Assembly: GCA_964354995.1 (NCBI GenBank)
Contig: CAYHBQ010000003.1
Coordinates: forward strand, 1-37,698
Direction of reading: 5' to 3'
Length of the DNA: 37,698 bases
From: JBBSZK01 sp964354995
Lineage (GTDB): Archaea; Nanobdellota; Nanobdellia; Pacearchaeales; GW2011-AR1
Within the stretch, counting starts at the first letter, position 1; each line of letters opens with the position of its first letter. The notes beneath the pieces were generated by a model. That model was not told where the DNA came from. It made no database searches and saw only the letters and a list, made by a program, of their open reading frames with translations. The translations under genes and the position numbers were made by a program. Positions 30,123 through 37,698 of the stretch are shown here, piece after piece.

Positions 30123-30851
30123 ATGTTATTGAAACTTGATGACCCTCGGTTTTTTGGCACCCTCATAAGCATTATTTCAGAGCTTGTCACAGAAGTTCGT
30201 CTCAAGATAACTAAAGAAGGTATGCGCCTCGTTGCACTCGACCCTGCAAACGTTGCGATGGTGTACTTCCATATTCCTGCCGAATTATTTTCGACCTTTG
30301 AGCTAGAAAAAGAAGAAATACTTGGAGTGAATTTGCAAAATTTGAGTCAGGTGCTTAAGCGTTGCGGTATGGGTAGCTCATTAATACTCTCTCGAGAAGA
30401 AAACCTTCTCAAGTTGACTATTCAGGATAGGATTAAACGAGACTTTGCACTGGCATTGATTAGTGTTGAGGGTGAAGAACGTGAACTTCCGACGTGGGAG
30501 TTTAAGAGCGTTATTAAAATGGATGCGCAAGTTTTTGTAGAGGTCATTGATGACTGTCTTGTTGTGTCTGATGCGTGTACATTTATTGCAGAACCTAATA
30601 GGTTCATTGTTGAAGCGCGAGGGCTTAACTCTGCACGAGCCGAGTTCTCGAGTGATGAAGTTGAAATCTATTCCGACCATAGCACGGCTCGTTTTTCTTT
30701 GGAGTATTTGGGCAAGTTTATCAAGGGAGCGAAGATTGCGAATAAAGTCGAACTTAACTTTTCAGATAATCATCCTATGCGCATTAACTTTCCTACAGGA
30801 AAAGTCATGCTTTCATTCGTGTTAGCGCCTCGTGTCGAGCAAGGCGATTAA
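30123..30851 (+). CDS. pcn: DNA polymerase sliding clamp (PCNA), 242 aa
   Basis: Trimeric clamp that tethers polymerases, ligase and nucleases to DNA. Two-domain clamp fold with typical stretches: EVRLKITKEGMRLVALDPAN, VAMVYFHIPAELF, the interdomain segment around RELPTWEFKS, and the end MRINFPTGKVMLSFVLAPRVE. Full length. TATA box CTTATAAG centred 26 nt before the ATG. Placed next to, and divergent from, the primase. Confidence 0.95.
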   Translation: MLLKLDDPRFFGTLISIISELVTEVRLKITKEGMRLVALDPANVAMVYFHIPAELFSTFELEKEEILGVNLQNLSQVLKRCGMGSSLILSREENLLKLTIQDRIKRDFALALISVEGEERELPTWEFKSVIKMDAQVFVEVIDDCLVVSDACTFIAEPNRFIVEARGLNSARAEFSSDEVEIYSDHSTARFSLEYLGKFIKGAKIANKVELNFSDNHPMRINFPTGKVMLSFVLAPRVEQGD

Positions 30852-30918
30852 TCGTAATACTTTGTATTATTAAATATATAATATCAACTTTTAAATACTC
30901 TGTCTGATTAAGTAATAA

Positions 30919-31065
30919 GTGAAAGAGCGTATTTCAGCGACTATAGATCAGAGTACATCTAAATCACTTGAACGAATTATGAAAGAGGGACGCTATCGCA
31001 ACAAGTCCCATGCTATAGAAGAGGCACTCAAATTCTTCGAGGAGAAAAAAGGCTATGAACAATAA
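30919..31065 (+). CDS. Ribbon-helix-helix (CopG/Arc-like) regulator, 48 aa
   Basis: MKERISATIDQSTSKSLERI... then GRYRNKSHAIEEALKFF: a strand (RISATID), helix 1 (SKSLERIMKEG), the turn RNKS and helix 2, exactly the RHH layout of dimeric DNA-binding proteins. GTG start 24 nt after TATA CTTTTAAATAC (30889-30899). It overlaps the next gene by 11 nt and heads the operon of surface-protein cassettes (31055-37698), so it probably regulates that operon. Confidence 0.75.
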   Translation: MKERISATIDQSTSKSLERIMKEGRYRNKSHAIEEALKFFEEKKGYEQ

Positions 31066-31810
31066 AGGTCAGATTGCGATATTTATCATCGTGGGTGTGC
31101 TTATTTTTGTTTCACTCACCGTGTTTTTTCTTGTGCGAGACACCGAGGTAACACTGCCGACGGGAACTGAATTTGGTCCAGAGAGGTTTATGGGCAGCTG
31201 TGTCCGGCAATCATTGCGAGAAACAACCGATCTGATGCTTACGCAGGGAGGATTTGTCAATCCTAAAAATGCCGTCGTTTCTAATGGCACAACGGTGACC
31301 TATTTGTGTAAAAATATTAATTATTACGAAAGCTGTATCGCGCAGCATCCCGCCTATCTTTCGGAATTACAAGAAGAATTACGTGCCCAGCTTGTAAACG
31401 ACATTCCTTCTTGTCTTGATTCACTTAAAACGGAGCTCGAACGACGCAATTATGACGTGCAATTAGGAGAGTATGACGCTAAGGTTACGCTTAAACCTGA
31501 GATTGTTGATGTTTCCATTCCGATTGAATTAACGCTTACAAAAAATGACGTAGTACAACGAATCTCACAACTTGACACAAGTCTTCGCATACCTCTTTAT
31601 AACTTAGGACGTGTTGCAAACGAGCTGGTTTCACAAGAGGCCCGATTTTGTTATTCTGAGTATGTAGGTTATATGCTTCTTTATCCTTCGTATGACATTC
31701 GTGTAAAGACGTTGTCTGATACCACGAAGGTGTATAGTGTTACCCATCTACCAACCGATAAGACGCTACAATTTGCAATACGGGGGTGCGTAATTCCTGC
31801 AGGTATTTAA
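31055..31810 (+). CDS. Pilin-like surface protein, cassette 1, 251 aa
   Basis: N-terminus MNNKGQIAIFIIVGVLIFVS resembles an archaeal type IV pilin class III signal: short basic leader ending KG, then Q and a hydrophobic helix to about residue 27. The exterior (28-251) is mixed alpha/beta with about seven cysteines (GSCVRQSLRE, TYLCKN, YESCIAQ, PSCLDSL, ARFCYSEY, RGCVIP). Clearly homologous to the protein at 35744: both have DCLR/SCVRQSL, NxxTYxGTxVxYLC, and a similar C-terminus. It overlaps the RHH gene and is followed 1 nt later by the giant protein, which it probably partners. Confidence 0.72.
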   Translation: MNNKGQIAIFIIVGVLIFVSLTVFFLVRDTEVTLPTGTEFGPERFMGSCVRQSLRETTDLMLTQGGFVNPKNAVVSNGTTVTYLCKNINYYESCIAQHPAYLSELQEELRAQLVNDIPSCLDSLKTELERRNYDVQLGEYDAKVTLKPEIVDVSIPIELTLTKNDVVQRISQLDTSLRIPLYNLGRVANELVSQEARFCYSEYVGYMLLYPSYDIRVKTLSDTTKVYSVTHLPTDKTLQFAIRGCVIPAGI

Positions 31811-31811
31811 C

Positions 31812-34800
31812 ATGACACACAAAAAATCGATTGCATGGTTCGAGTTAGTGTTGTTGGTGAGCGCGAGCGTCGCGTTTTCTTCTATCATGAATGATGCGAG
31901 CCAAGGATTGACGTTATACGGAAAAGACTCCGAGCATGCATTTATTGTTACGGTGCGCGGTATGTTTATTGCATTTTTTGGACATAATCTCGTTTCAGCG
32001 GAAGAAGTGTTGTGGACATGTCCTCTTGATAAAAACGGAGTCTATTGCCAAGAGTATGGATATCAGGTATGCGATGGAAATTGCACAACCAGTTGTGTTC
32101 AGGCGCGCCGCGAGTTCACTAGTGATTGTCGTATAGGGACGTGTGTCGATGCGTCCAAAGGCACCTGTATGCCGAGCCCGCAACGAAACTGCAACGCTTC
32201 GTGGACAGAGACCCCGTTATCCGACATTCCTGCCTGTCGACCGGGGTGTTGTATCATTGGTTCTGAAGCACAATTTATGTCTCAAGTTGGATGCGATGCA
32301 TGGCGTGCAGATCTTGGCCTTGAAGACGATGAAGTTGGCGCTATCTTTGAACCCGTTGGAAGCGAACTCGAATGTCTCGCTAAAGCCAATGGTCAGGAAG
32401 AGGGTGCGTGTGTGCTCGGGGAAAGTGAGTTTGGTTTACGTGAATGTAAGTTTGGCACAAAAGAGCAATGTAATGGGTTAAGTGGAACGTTTTATAGTGG
32501 ATTTTTGTGTTCACATCCTGCGCTTAATACGACTTGTGAACCGCAAGCAACTACTGATTGCGTTTCAGGAAAAGATGAAGTGTATTGGTTCGATAGCTGT
32601 GGTAACCGCGAGAATATTTACAGTTCACTCAAACCGATAAGTTTCAATGGAGGATTGTTGTTGTCCAAAAATCAAAGTTGCGACCTTGTCGACCCTGCTC
32701 GAGAGCCCAATCGGTTTTCCGTTCAACAAAAAAGCTGTGGAAATTGTAATTATCTTCAAGGGAGTCGATGTGGGCCAAAGACCACTGCAGAATTCGCATC
32801 TATAGGCGACGTCGTTTGTCGGGATATTAGTTGCATAGACGAAACCGGCACGCGACGTAGCCACGGTGAAAGTTGGTGTGCATTTGATTCGCGCATCGGA
32901 GTAGAAGATGAAAGTAAAACTAATCTCCAACGAAGCGTTGATGTTCCCGGTAGCCAGCACTACCGCAAGACGTGCGCGAATGGAAAGATAACGACTGAAA
33001 CGTGCGGCAGTTTCCGTAACCAGATTTGTGTCGAGTCGATCGTTGATGTTCCCGGCGGTAAAGATTTCTCGGAGGCTGCATGTCGCCTCAATCAATGGCA
33101 GTTATGCCTTGCAGCGAATCAGCAAGCGGAGGGTCTTGATGACCCTGCTGAAGCGACACAAGCAGTTACAGAAGAATGTGAAAAACATACCGATTGCACC
33201 ATGACAAATATTGACTTAACGAGTGGACGTGGCACGTTTGCATTTAGTACATGTGTACCCAAGTATCCCCCTGGATTTGATTTACAATCGAGCGCGAATG
33301 GGGATGAAGCCCAAGCGCTCTGTAGCCTCGGAACGGTTCAATGTAAATATGTGACTGTCAAAAAACTATTTGGAAGCAAGAAGAAGTACAATGCAGGATG
33401 TGTTGATAGTTCAGGCGCCGAAGCAATGAACAACTTTTGCATGAGTCTTGGCGACTGTGGGGCGCACATTAACCTCGAAGGAGACTATTCTGGCAAAGGA
33501 TTTAGAGTTTCTACAAGCCGAGGTGATGCTCCAGGAATTACATCGGGATATATTGCAGGGCTTAAGTTGCTTGAAAACCCTGCCGTTAATCAGAAGGTTG
33601 AACCGTTAAGTGAAACTGAACTTGTGTCCCTCTATGGGCTGCCTAGTGATGCGAGCGCAAGTCCTGAAGAGACTCAAAAAAAGATTTTTGATAGTATGAT
33701 GATGATTAGTGGAGCCAGTGGAATTTTACTCGCCTCTTTGATTTATCTTGCGCCTGAAGCGACGCTTATTTCTATTGGATCTGGACTAGGGCTTGGAACT
33801 TCTGGAACGGGGGCAATCATAACTGCAGTCGGAGACTATCCTGTTCTTGGTGCATATGGCGGTGCTGCTGCAGGGATTCTCATCGGAGCAGCAGGCGTTG
33901 CGTACATCCTTGATGCCTTGGGAATTACGGCAGGACTTGATCCTGCAATTACATATGCGCTTATAGGATTAGGTGCGTTTTCGGGCGCAGCAATTGGATG
34001 GAGTCTTGGAGGGGGCGGAGGTACGCTCCTTGGTGCAGCCCCGTGGGTCCTAGGCGCGTGGGGTCTCGTCGCCCTTGTAGTGATTATCGCTATCTTTTAC
34101 TTTTTGGGTATTGGAAAGAAGAAAGAAACTACAATAAACTTTCAGTGCTTGCCCTGGCAGCCACCTTTGGGAGGGGCTAACTGTAATGCGTGTGGTGCAG
34201 AGGGATTGCCGTGCACCAAATACGCGTGTCAGAGTTTAGGGCAGGCGTGTCGATATGTGGAAGATAGTGCAGAAGAGCAGTGTGTTAATGCGGGAATTGA
34301 CGACGTTTCTGCACCTGTCATACGTGAGGATGCCGCGGTGCTCTTGACGAATTACCGCTATACACAACTATCCGAACGAGGATATCACTTGGAAGGTCCT
34401 GCGGATGGATGTATCCCTCGATTTGAACGCGTACAGTTAGGCATCGCGACAAATGAACTATCGCAGTGTAAAGTGGCTCGCGTGCATACGGAAAGTTTTG
34501 ATGTGATGGAAGAATATTTTGCGCGATTCAATGGCAATGAAAATCCGTTGTTTAGACGTAACCATACGATGATTTTCTCGGTGCCAAGCAATGAAGCAAT
34601 AGAAAACGAACAAGCGATTGATGAAGAATTTGATGAAGATGGTTCTGATGAACAAGCAATGCATTACAGCAACTTGTTCCTTCCTGACGGAAGTGGAAAT
34701 GTTAACCTCTATGTACGTTGCACGGATGCGAATGGAAACAAAAATCTTCAAGAGTATGCCATTAATTTCTGTGTGACTGATGAACCTGATATGACTCCTC

Positions 34801-35696
34801 CCGTCATACGTCAGTTCAGCCCTGCAAGCCCTGCATATAGTGCGCTGGGTGCGACCGAACGCAGAATACACTTTTGGTTGAACGAGCCTGCAGAATGCCG
34901 TTGGAGTGAGAGTACCGACCAAGATTATGCGACTATGACGAATGAAGCGACCTGTGCTACCAGTCTTTCGGATGGCACGCCACAGGGGTGGGCCTGTAAC
35001 GCAACGTTGCCGACTCCCGCATCGGGGGTAAATGAGCGTTCGTTCTACGTTAGATGTAAAGACCAACCGTGGATAAACGAATCAGAGAGCGGTTCAAATG
35101 GGGCGCGTAATACAAACAATCAAGGCGTCAACTACATTATTAAGCCGACACTCGATGCTCTGCAAATTAATTCGGTGGCACCCGATAATGATACAATTTT
35201 TGTGCTCGGCTTGCCGTACCGCCTCAACTTTACGGTCACGACCGCGGGCGGGGCGAGCGGTCAAGCACGATACTGCTCTTACAAGAATAACAATGATTTT
35301 ATACGATTCTTTGAAACGGGAGGTGATACGCATAGACAGCCCGGCCTCACACTTGTAAGCGAAGGCAACTATAGCTATCCGATTGCATGTGAGGATTCGG
35401 TTGGTAATAGCGCCTCATCAGAGATTAGATTTGAGTTGGTCGTAGATGACCAAGGGCCGGCTATTACTCGTGTGTATAACAGTAACAATCGTCTCACGAT
35501 TATAACCAACGAGCACGCGCGATGCGCGTTTAAGACAACCTCGTGCTCATTTGCATTTGCGAACGGCACGCTTATGGACGGCGAACGATTTGAACATAGC
35601 ACGCCCTTTAGTAAAGATGTGAACAATTATATTTACTGTCAAGACCAATTTGGTAACCCGAGTGGATGTGTAACGGTGCGCGGAGGTACGCTCTAA
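31812..35696 (+). CDS. Giant Cys-rich surface protein, cassette 1, 1294 aa
   Basis: An N-terminal hydrophobic segment (about 8-25, IAWFELVLLVSASVAFSS) and a second at about 43-60 deliver it to the surface. Residues ~75-620 form a Cys-rich domain with DEVYWFDSCGNRENIY, SCGNCNYLQGSRCG and HGESWC, repeated in the giant protein starting at 36499. A Gly/Ala-rich block of about 145 residues (628-772) with several hydrophobic segments interrupts the exterior region, followed by CLPWQPPLGGANCNACGAEG and beta-rich Ig-like domains (about 1000-1294; TPPVIRQFSPASPAYSALGA). The frame is open throughout. Abundant NxT/S sites. No enzyme motif seen; probably an adhesin or assembled surface structure. Confidence 0.72.
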   Translation: MTHKKSIAWFELVLLVSASVAFSSIMNDASQGLTLYGKDSEHAFIVTVRGMFIAFFGHNLVSAEEVLWTCPLDKNGVYCQEYGYQVCDGNCTTSCVQARREFTSDCRIGTCVDASKGTCMPSPQRNCNASWTETPLSDIPACRPGCCIIGSEAQFMSQVGCDAWRADLGLEDDEVGAIFEPVGSELECLAKANGQEEGACVLGESEFGLRECKFGTKEQCNGLSGTFYSGFLCSHPALNTTCEPQATTDCVSGKDEVYWFDSCGNRENIYSSLKPISFNGGLLLSKNQSCDLVDPAREPNRFSVQQKSCGNCNYLQGSRCGPKTTAEFASIGDVVCRDISCIDETGTRRSHGESWCAFDSRIGVEDESKTNLQRSVDVPGSQHYRKTCANGKITTETCGSFRNQICVESIVDVPGGKDFSEAACRLNQWQLCLAANQQAEGLDDPAEATQAVTEECEKHTDCTMTNIDLTSGRGTFAFSTCVPKYPPGFDLQSSANGDEAQALCSLGTVQCKYVTVKKLFGSKKKYNAGCVDSSGAEAMNNFCMSLGDCGAHINLEGDYSGKGFRVSTSRGDAPGITSGYIAGLKLLENPAVNQKVEPLSETELVSLYGLPSDASASPEETQKKIFDSMMMISGASGILLASLIYLAPEATLISIGSGLGLGTSGTGAIITAVGDYPVLGAYGGAAAGILIGAAGVAYILDALGITAGLDPAITYALIGLGAFSGAAIGWSLGGGGGTLLGAAPWVLGAWGLVALVVIIAIFYFLGIGKKKETTINFQCLPWQPPLGGANCNACGAEGLPCTKYACQSLGQACRYVEDSAEEQCVNAGIDDVSAPVIREDAAVLLTNYRYTQLSERGYHLEGPADGCIPRFERVQLGIATNELSQCKVARVHTESFDVMEEYFARFNGNENPLFRRNHTMIFSVPSNEAIENEQAIDEEFDEDGSDEQAMHYSNLFLPDGSGNVNLYVRCTDANGNKNLQEYAINFCVTDEPDMTPPVIRQFSPASPAYSALGATERRIHFWLNEPAECRWSESTDQDYATMTNEATCATSLSDGTPQGWACNATLPTPASGVNERSFYVRCKDQPWINESESGSNGARNTNNQGVNYIIKPTLDALQINSVAPDNDTIFVLGLPYRLNFTVTTAGGASGQARYCSYKNNNDFIRFFETGGDTHRQPGLTLVSEGNYSYPIACEDSVGNSASSEIRFELVVDDQGPAITRVYNSNNRLTIITNEHARCAFKTTSCSFAFANGTLMDGERFEHSTPFSKDVNNYIYCQDQFGNPSGCVTVRGGTL

Positions 35697-35743
35697 TGCG
35701 ACGAATACGAAACCATTATAAACAATCTGAGAGTTTGGAGGAC

Positions 35744-36502
35744 ATGAACAAGAGAGGACAGATTGCGATATTCGTTTTGGTTGCAGTGGTTATCATTGCC
35801 GTGTTCGTGTGGTTTGTGATTCGACCTCGATTACCTCCCTCGTTAGGCGGAGCGGACGTTAATCCTTCCGCGTACCTGCGCGATTGCCTTCGAGCCGAAC
35901 TCCCTCCGATGATTTCAGAACTGAGTGCGCAAGGCGGCTCGCTTGTTCCTGACAATTTTATGACGTACGAAGGAACGAATGTTCAATATCTGTGTTATAC
36001 GTCAGAGGACTATGTACCTTGCACGGTTCAACAACCGCTCCTTACTACGCATGTTGCACAAGAGATTAAACGTGAGATTGAACCAAAAGCGAGGTCCTGT
36101 ATGGATGCGCTTGTTGCCCGTTATGAACAGCAGGGATACTCGGTAGATAGTGCTCCTCGTTCCGTTAAGGTGAGCATTGTTCCTGGTTCTATTGATGTTG
36201 TTTTTACGGCTCCTCTGACCGTTTCAAAGGAAAATGCTCAAACGTTTAGACAGTTTGGCGTTAGTCAGTCGAGTGAACTCTATGACTTGTTGATGACGGC
36301 CACTAGCATTATTGAATTTGAGTCTACGTTGGGTGATTCAGAGACGACGTATTACATGCAATTTTATCCTGATTTGAAGATAGAAAAGCTCAAAAAGGAT
36401 GATGACACCATTTATACGTTAACAAACGTGGTGACCGACGATAGTTTCAGATTTGCGACGCGTAGCCTTGTCTGGCCGCAAGGATACGGGGGCTCGTCAT
36501 GA
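35744..36502 (+). CDS. Pilin-like surface protein, cassette 2, 252 aa
   Basis: Same architecture as 31055-31810: class III-like signal MNKRGQIAIFVLVAVVIIAV, then an exterior domain with YLRDCLRAELPPMISELSAQ, NVQYLCYTSEDYVPC, RSCMDALVARYEQQGYS. ATG 35744 is preferred to the in-frame ATG 35666, giving the signal at the very start and lying about 27 nt after CATTATAAAC (35714-35723). So cassette 2 may have its own promoter in addition to read-through. Overlaps the second giant gene by ATGA. Confidence 0.72.
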   Translation: MNKRGQIAIFVLVAVVIIAVFVWFVIRPRLPPSLGGADVNPSAYLRDCLRAELPPMISELSAQGGSLVPDNFMTYEGTNVQYLCYTSEDYVPCTVQQPLLTTHVAQEIKREIEPKARSCMDALVARYEQQGYSVDSAPRSVKVSIVPGSIDVVFTAPLTVSKENAQTFRQFGVSQSSELYDLLMTATSIIEFESTLGDSETTYYMQFYPDLKIEKLKKDDDTIYTLTNVVTDDSFRFATRSLVWPQGYGGSS

Positions 36503-37698
36503 AGCGAATTCTTTTCTTAGGATTATTTGTACTGTTCAGCGCAATTGCTTTTGCGAGCGCCGCCACGAACTTTAGTGCGACCGTGTGTTGCGAGAAAACG
36601 CAGACAGGCGCTTTTTGTCAAAACGTGCCCTCCGAAGTGTGTGCAAGTGACGCACGACAAACGCCAACAGCATGTGAATCCACGAGTTATTGTAAGCCTG
36701 GAACATGTTATGATTCGAATGAAGGTACGTGTTTGGACAACACGCCCCAGATTGTATGTAATGCTAACGGAGGGATTTGGAGCTCCGAACGGCCTGCGCA
36801 ATGCGAGCTCGGGTGTTGTATGTTAGGGGATCAAGCCGCGTTTGTTTCGCTCGTACGTTGCAAAAAACTATCGGGATTTTTAGGATTAAAGACCAACTAC
36901 GATCCTTCAATTGGGAATGAACTTGCGTGCATTGCTCAAGTTCAACTACAAGACAAGGGCGCTTGCATCTATGAATTTGAGTTCCAGAAGACGTGTACCT
37001 TTACCACGCGCGCCGAATGTGAAGGGAGCAGCAAGTCATCAAACGGGTCGATACAAGACGGCGTATTTTACAAAGATAAACTCTGTTCCGCGGAAGAGTT
37101 AGGTACTATTTGTGGGCCAAGTCGAAAAACAATGTGTATTCCAGGAAAAGACGAGGTGTACTGGCTGGATACGTGCGGTAATCCAGCTAATATTTATGAC
37201 GCATCCAGGTGGAATGATAAAGACTATTGGACAAACGTTAAAGACAAAGATGCAAGTTGTAGTCCGTTGAGTGGAAACGCAGATAGCAAGTCATGTGGAA
37301 ATTGTAATTATCTTCTTGGAAGTTTCTGTCGAAGTGCGTCGTTCACGCAGACACGTGCCAGTTATGGTGATTTTATTTGTGCAGATTTGAATTGTGTTGA
37401 CGAAAGTGGGAAGGCACGCAAGCATGGTGAAAGTTGGTGTTTGAGTGACGAACGACGTAAGCTCCCTGGAGAAAATAGTGTAGGAAGTCGATTCTTTAAA
37501 CGCATTTGTGTTAACGGAGATGTTATCACCGAGCCGTGTGAGGACTTTAGAGCGGAAGAATGCGTGGAAGACAGCATTGAAACAACGTACGGGCCGTTTG
37601 CGCAAGCCGCATGTCGAGTTAATCGTTGGCAAGATTGCCTTGCCCAGACGGACAGGCGTGATTGTGAAAATACCGACCGCCGTGACTGCTTCTGGAAA
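36499..37698 (+). CDS. Giant Cys-rich surface protein, cassette 2 (partial, runs off window)
   Basis: Signal peptide MKRILFLGLFVLFSAIAFAS, then a Cys-rich domain. In order it shares GKDEVYWLDTCGNPANIY, SCGNCNYLLGSFC, the HGESWC block and an ICVNGDVITEPC segment with the giant protein at 31812, so both descend from a duplicated ancestor. At least 400 residues are encoded before the window ends at 37698 without a stop. Its signal peptide is more conventional than that of the first giant protein. It overlaps the pilin-like gene by 4 nt, indicating coupled synthesis. Confidence 0.72.
   Translation, partial: MKRILFLGLFVLFSAIAFASAATNFSATVCCEKTQTGAFCQNVPSEVCASDARQTPTACESTSYCKPGTCYDSNEGTCLDNTPQIVCNANGGIWSSERPAQCELGCCMLGDQAAFVSLVRCKKLSGFLGLKTNYDPSIGNELACIAQVQLQDKGACIYEFEFQKTCTFTTRAECEGSSKSSNGSIQDGVFYKDKLCSAEELGTICGPSRKTMCIPGKDEVYWLDTCGNPANIYDASRWNDKDYWTNVKDKDASCSPLSGNADSKSCGNCNYLLGSFCRSASFTQTRASYGDFICADLNCVDESGKARKHGESWCLSDERRKLPGENSVGSRFFKRICVNGDVITEPCEDFRAEECVEDSIETTYGPFAQAACRVNRWQDCLAQTDRRDCENTDRRDCFWK

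Noticed and set aside
34458..35066. 202-codon minus-strand open frame
   Set aside because: Antisense to the giant surface protein, with a composition typical of a shadow frame and no promoter.
1..37698. CRISPR array or classical defence island
   Set aside because: No regularly spaced repeats and no Cas, restriction or toxin-antitoxin genes were found apart from the lone RHH gene, which has no toxin partner next to it.

Overview
The window is chromosomal DNA from an archaeon, most likely a DPANN lineage of the Woesearchaeota/Pacearchaeota kind. Evidence: archaeal ribosomal proteins S19e, L39e and L31e, PCNA, Orc1/Cdc6, Hjc, an archaeo-eukaryotic primase on one chain, TrmY, Cbf5-type pseudouridine synthase, class II LysRS, a one-domain histone-fold protein and many small secreted or membrane proteins. 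TATA boxes lie about 24-27 nt before most start codons, so most mRNAs look leaderless. The lineage is inferred from gene content only.

Layout. 1-~140 is the 3' end of 23S rRNA. 247-1864 holds a small unknown gene and two membrane-protein genes. 1906-5354 is a complete transposon with 14-bp terminal inverted repeats and a 9-bp target duplication. It carries an AN1-finger membrane protein, an Orc1/Cdc6 initiator with a short leaderless upstream frame, a GC-rich structured region, a zinc-ribbon gene and a DDE transposase. It sits exactly between two divergent promoters, one of them that of the RNase P RNA gene (5399-5839). 5844-8453 holds two unknown genes, tRNA-Phe(GAA), VKOR and a small membrane/pilin-like pair. 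8489-14949 is mainly translation and RNA modification: NFACT-R, CRM/YhbY, S19e-L39e-L31e, AlkD-like, Cbf5/TruB, nitroreductase, TrmY, DUF362, acylphosphatase-like. 14950-17322 holds a hairpin/repeat region, two small membrane proteins, LysRS and a histone-fold gene overlapping its end.

17391-19942 is a secreted/membrane locus: two related secreted proteins flank a membrane-anchored winged-helix protein. An identical 19-bp sequence lies just upstream of the TATA boxes of the regulator and of the second secreted gene, suggesting surface-to-promoter signalling. 20011-22675 holds Hjc, a tiny basic protein, thioredoxin reductase with glutaredoxin, a YbaK-like deacylase and a membrane protein. 22666-24235 encodes an anchored staphylococcal-type nuclease and a lamin-tail membrane protein. 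24267-29916 holds two unknown cytosolic genes, two large surface proteins sharing a Cys-rich stalk module, and a primase with a primase-large-subunit-like C-terminus lacking the expected cysteines. PCNA follows, then a ribbon-helix-helix gene leading an operon of two repeated cassettes (pilin-like protein plus giant Cys-rich protein). The last gene runs off the window.

The strongest candidates for something new are the Orc1/Cdc6-bearing transposon and the membrane winged-helix/secreted-paralogue locus with its repeated promoter motif.
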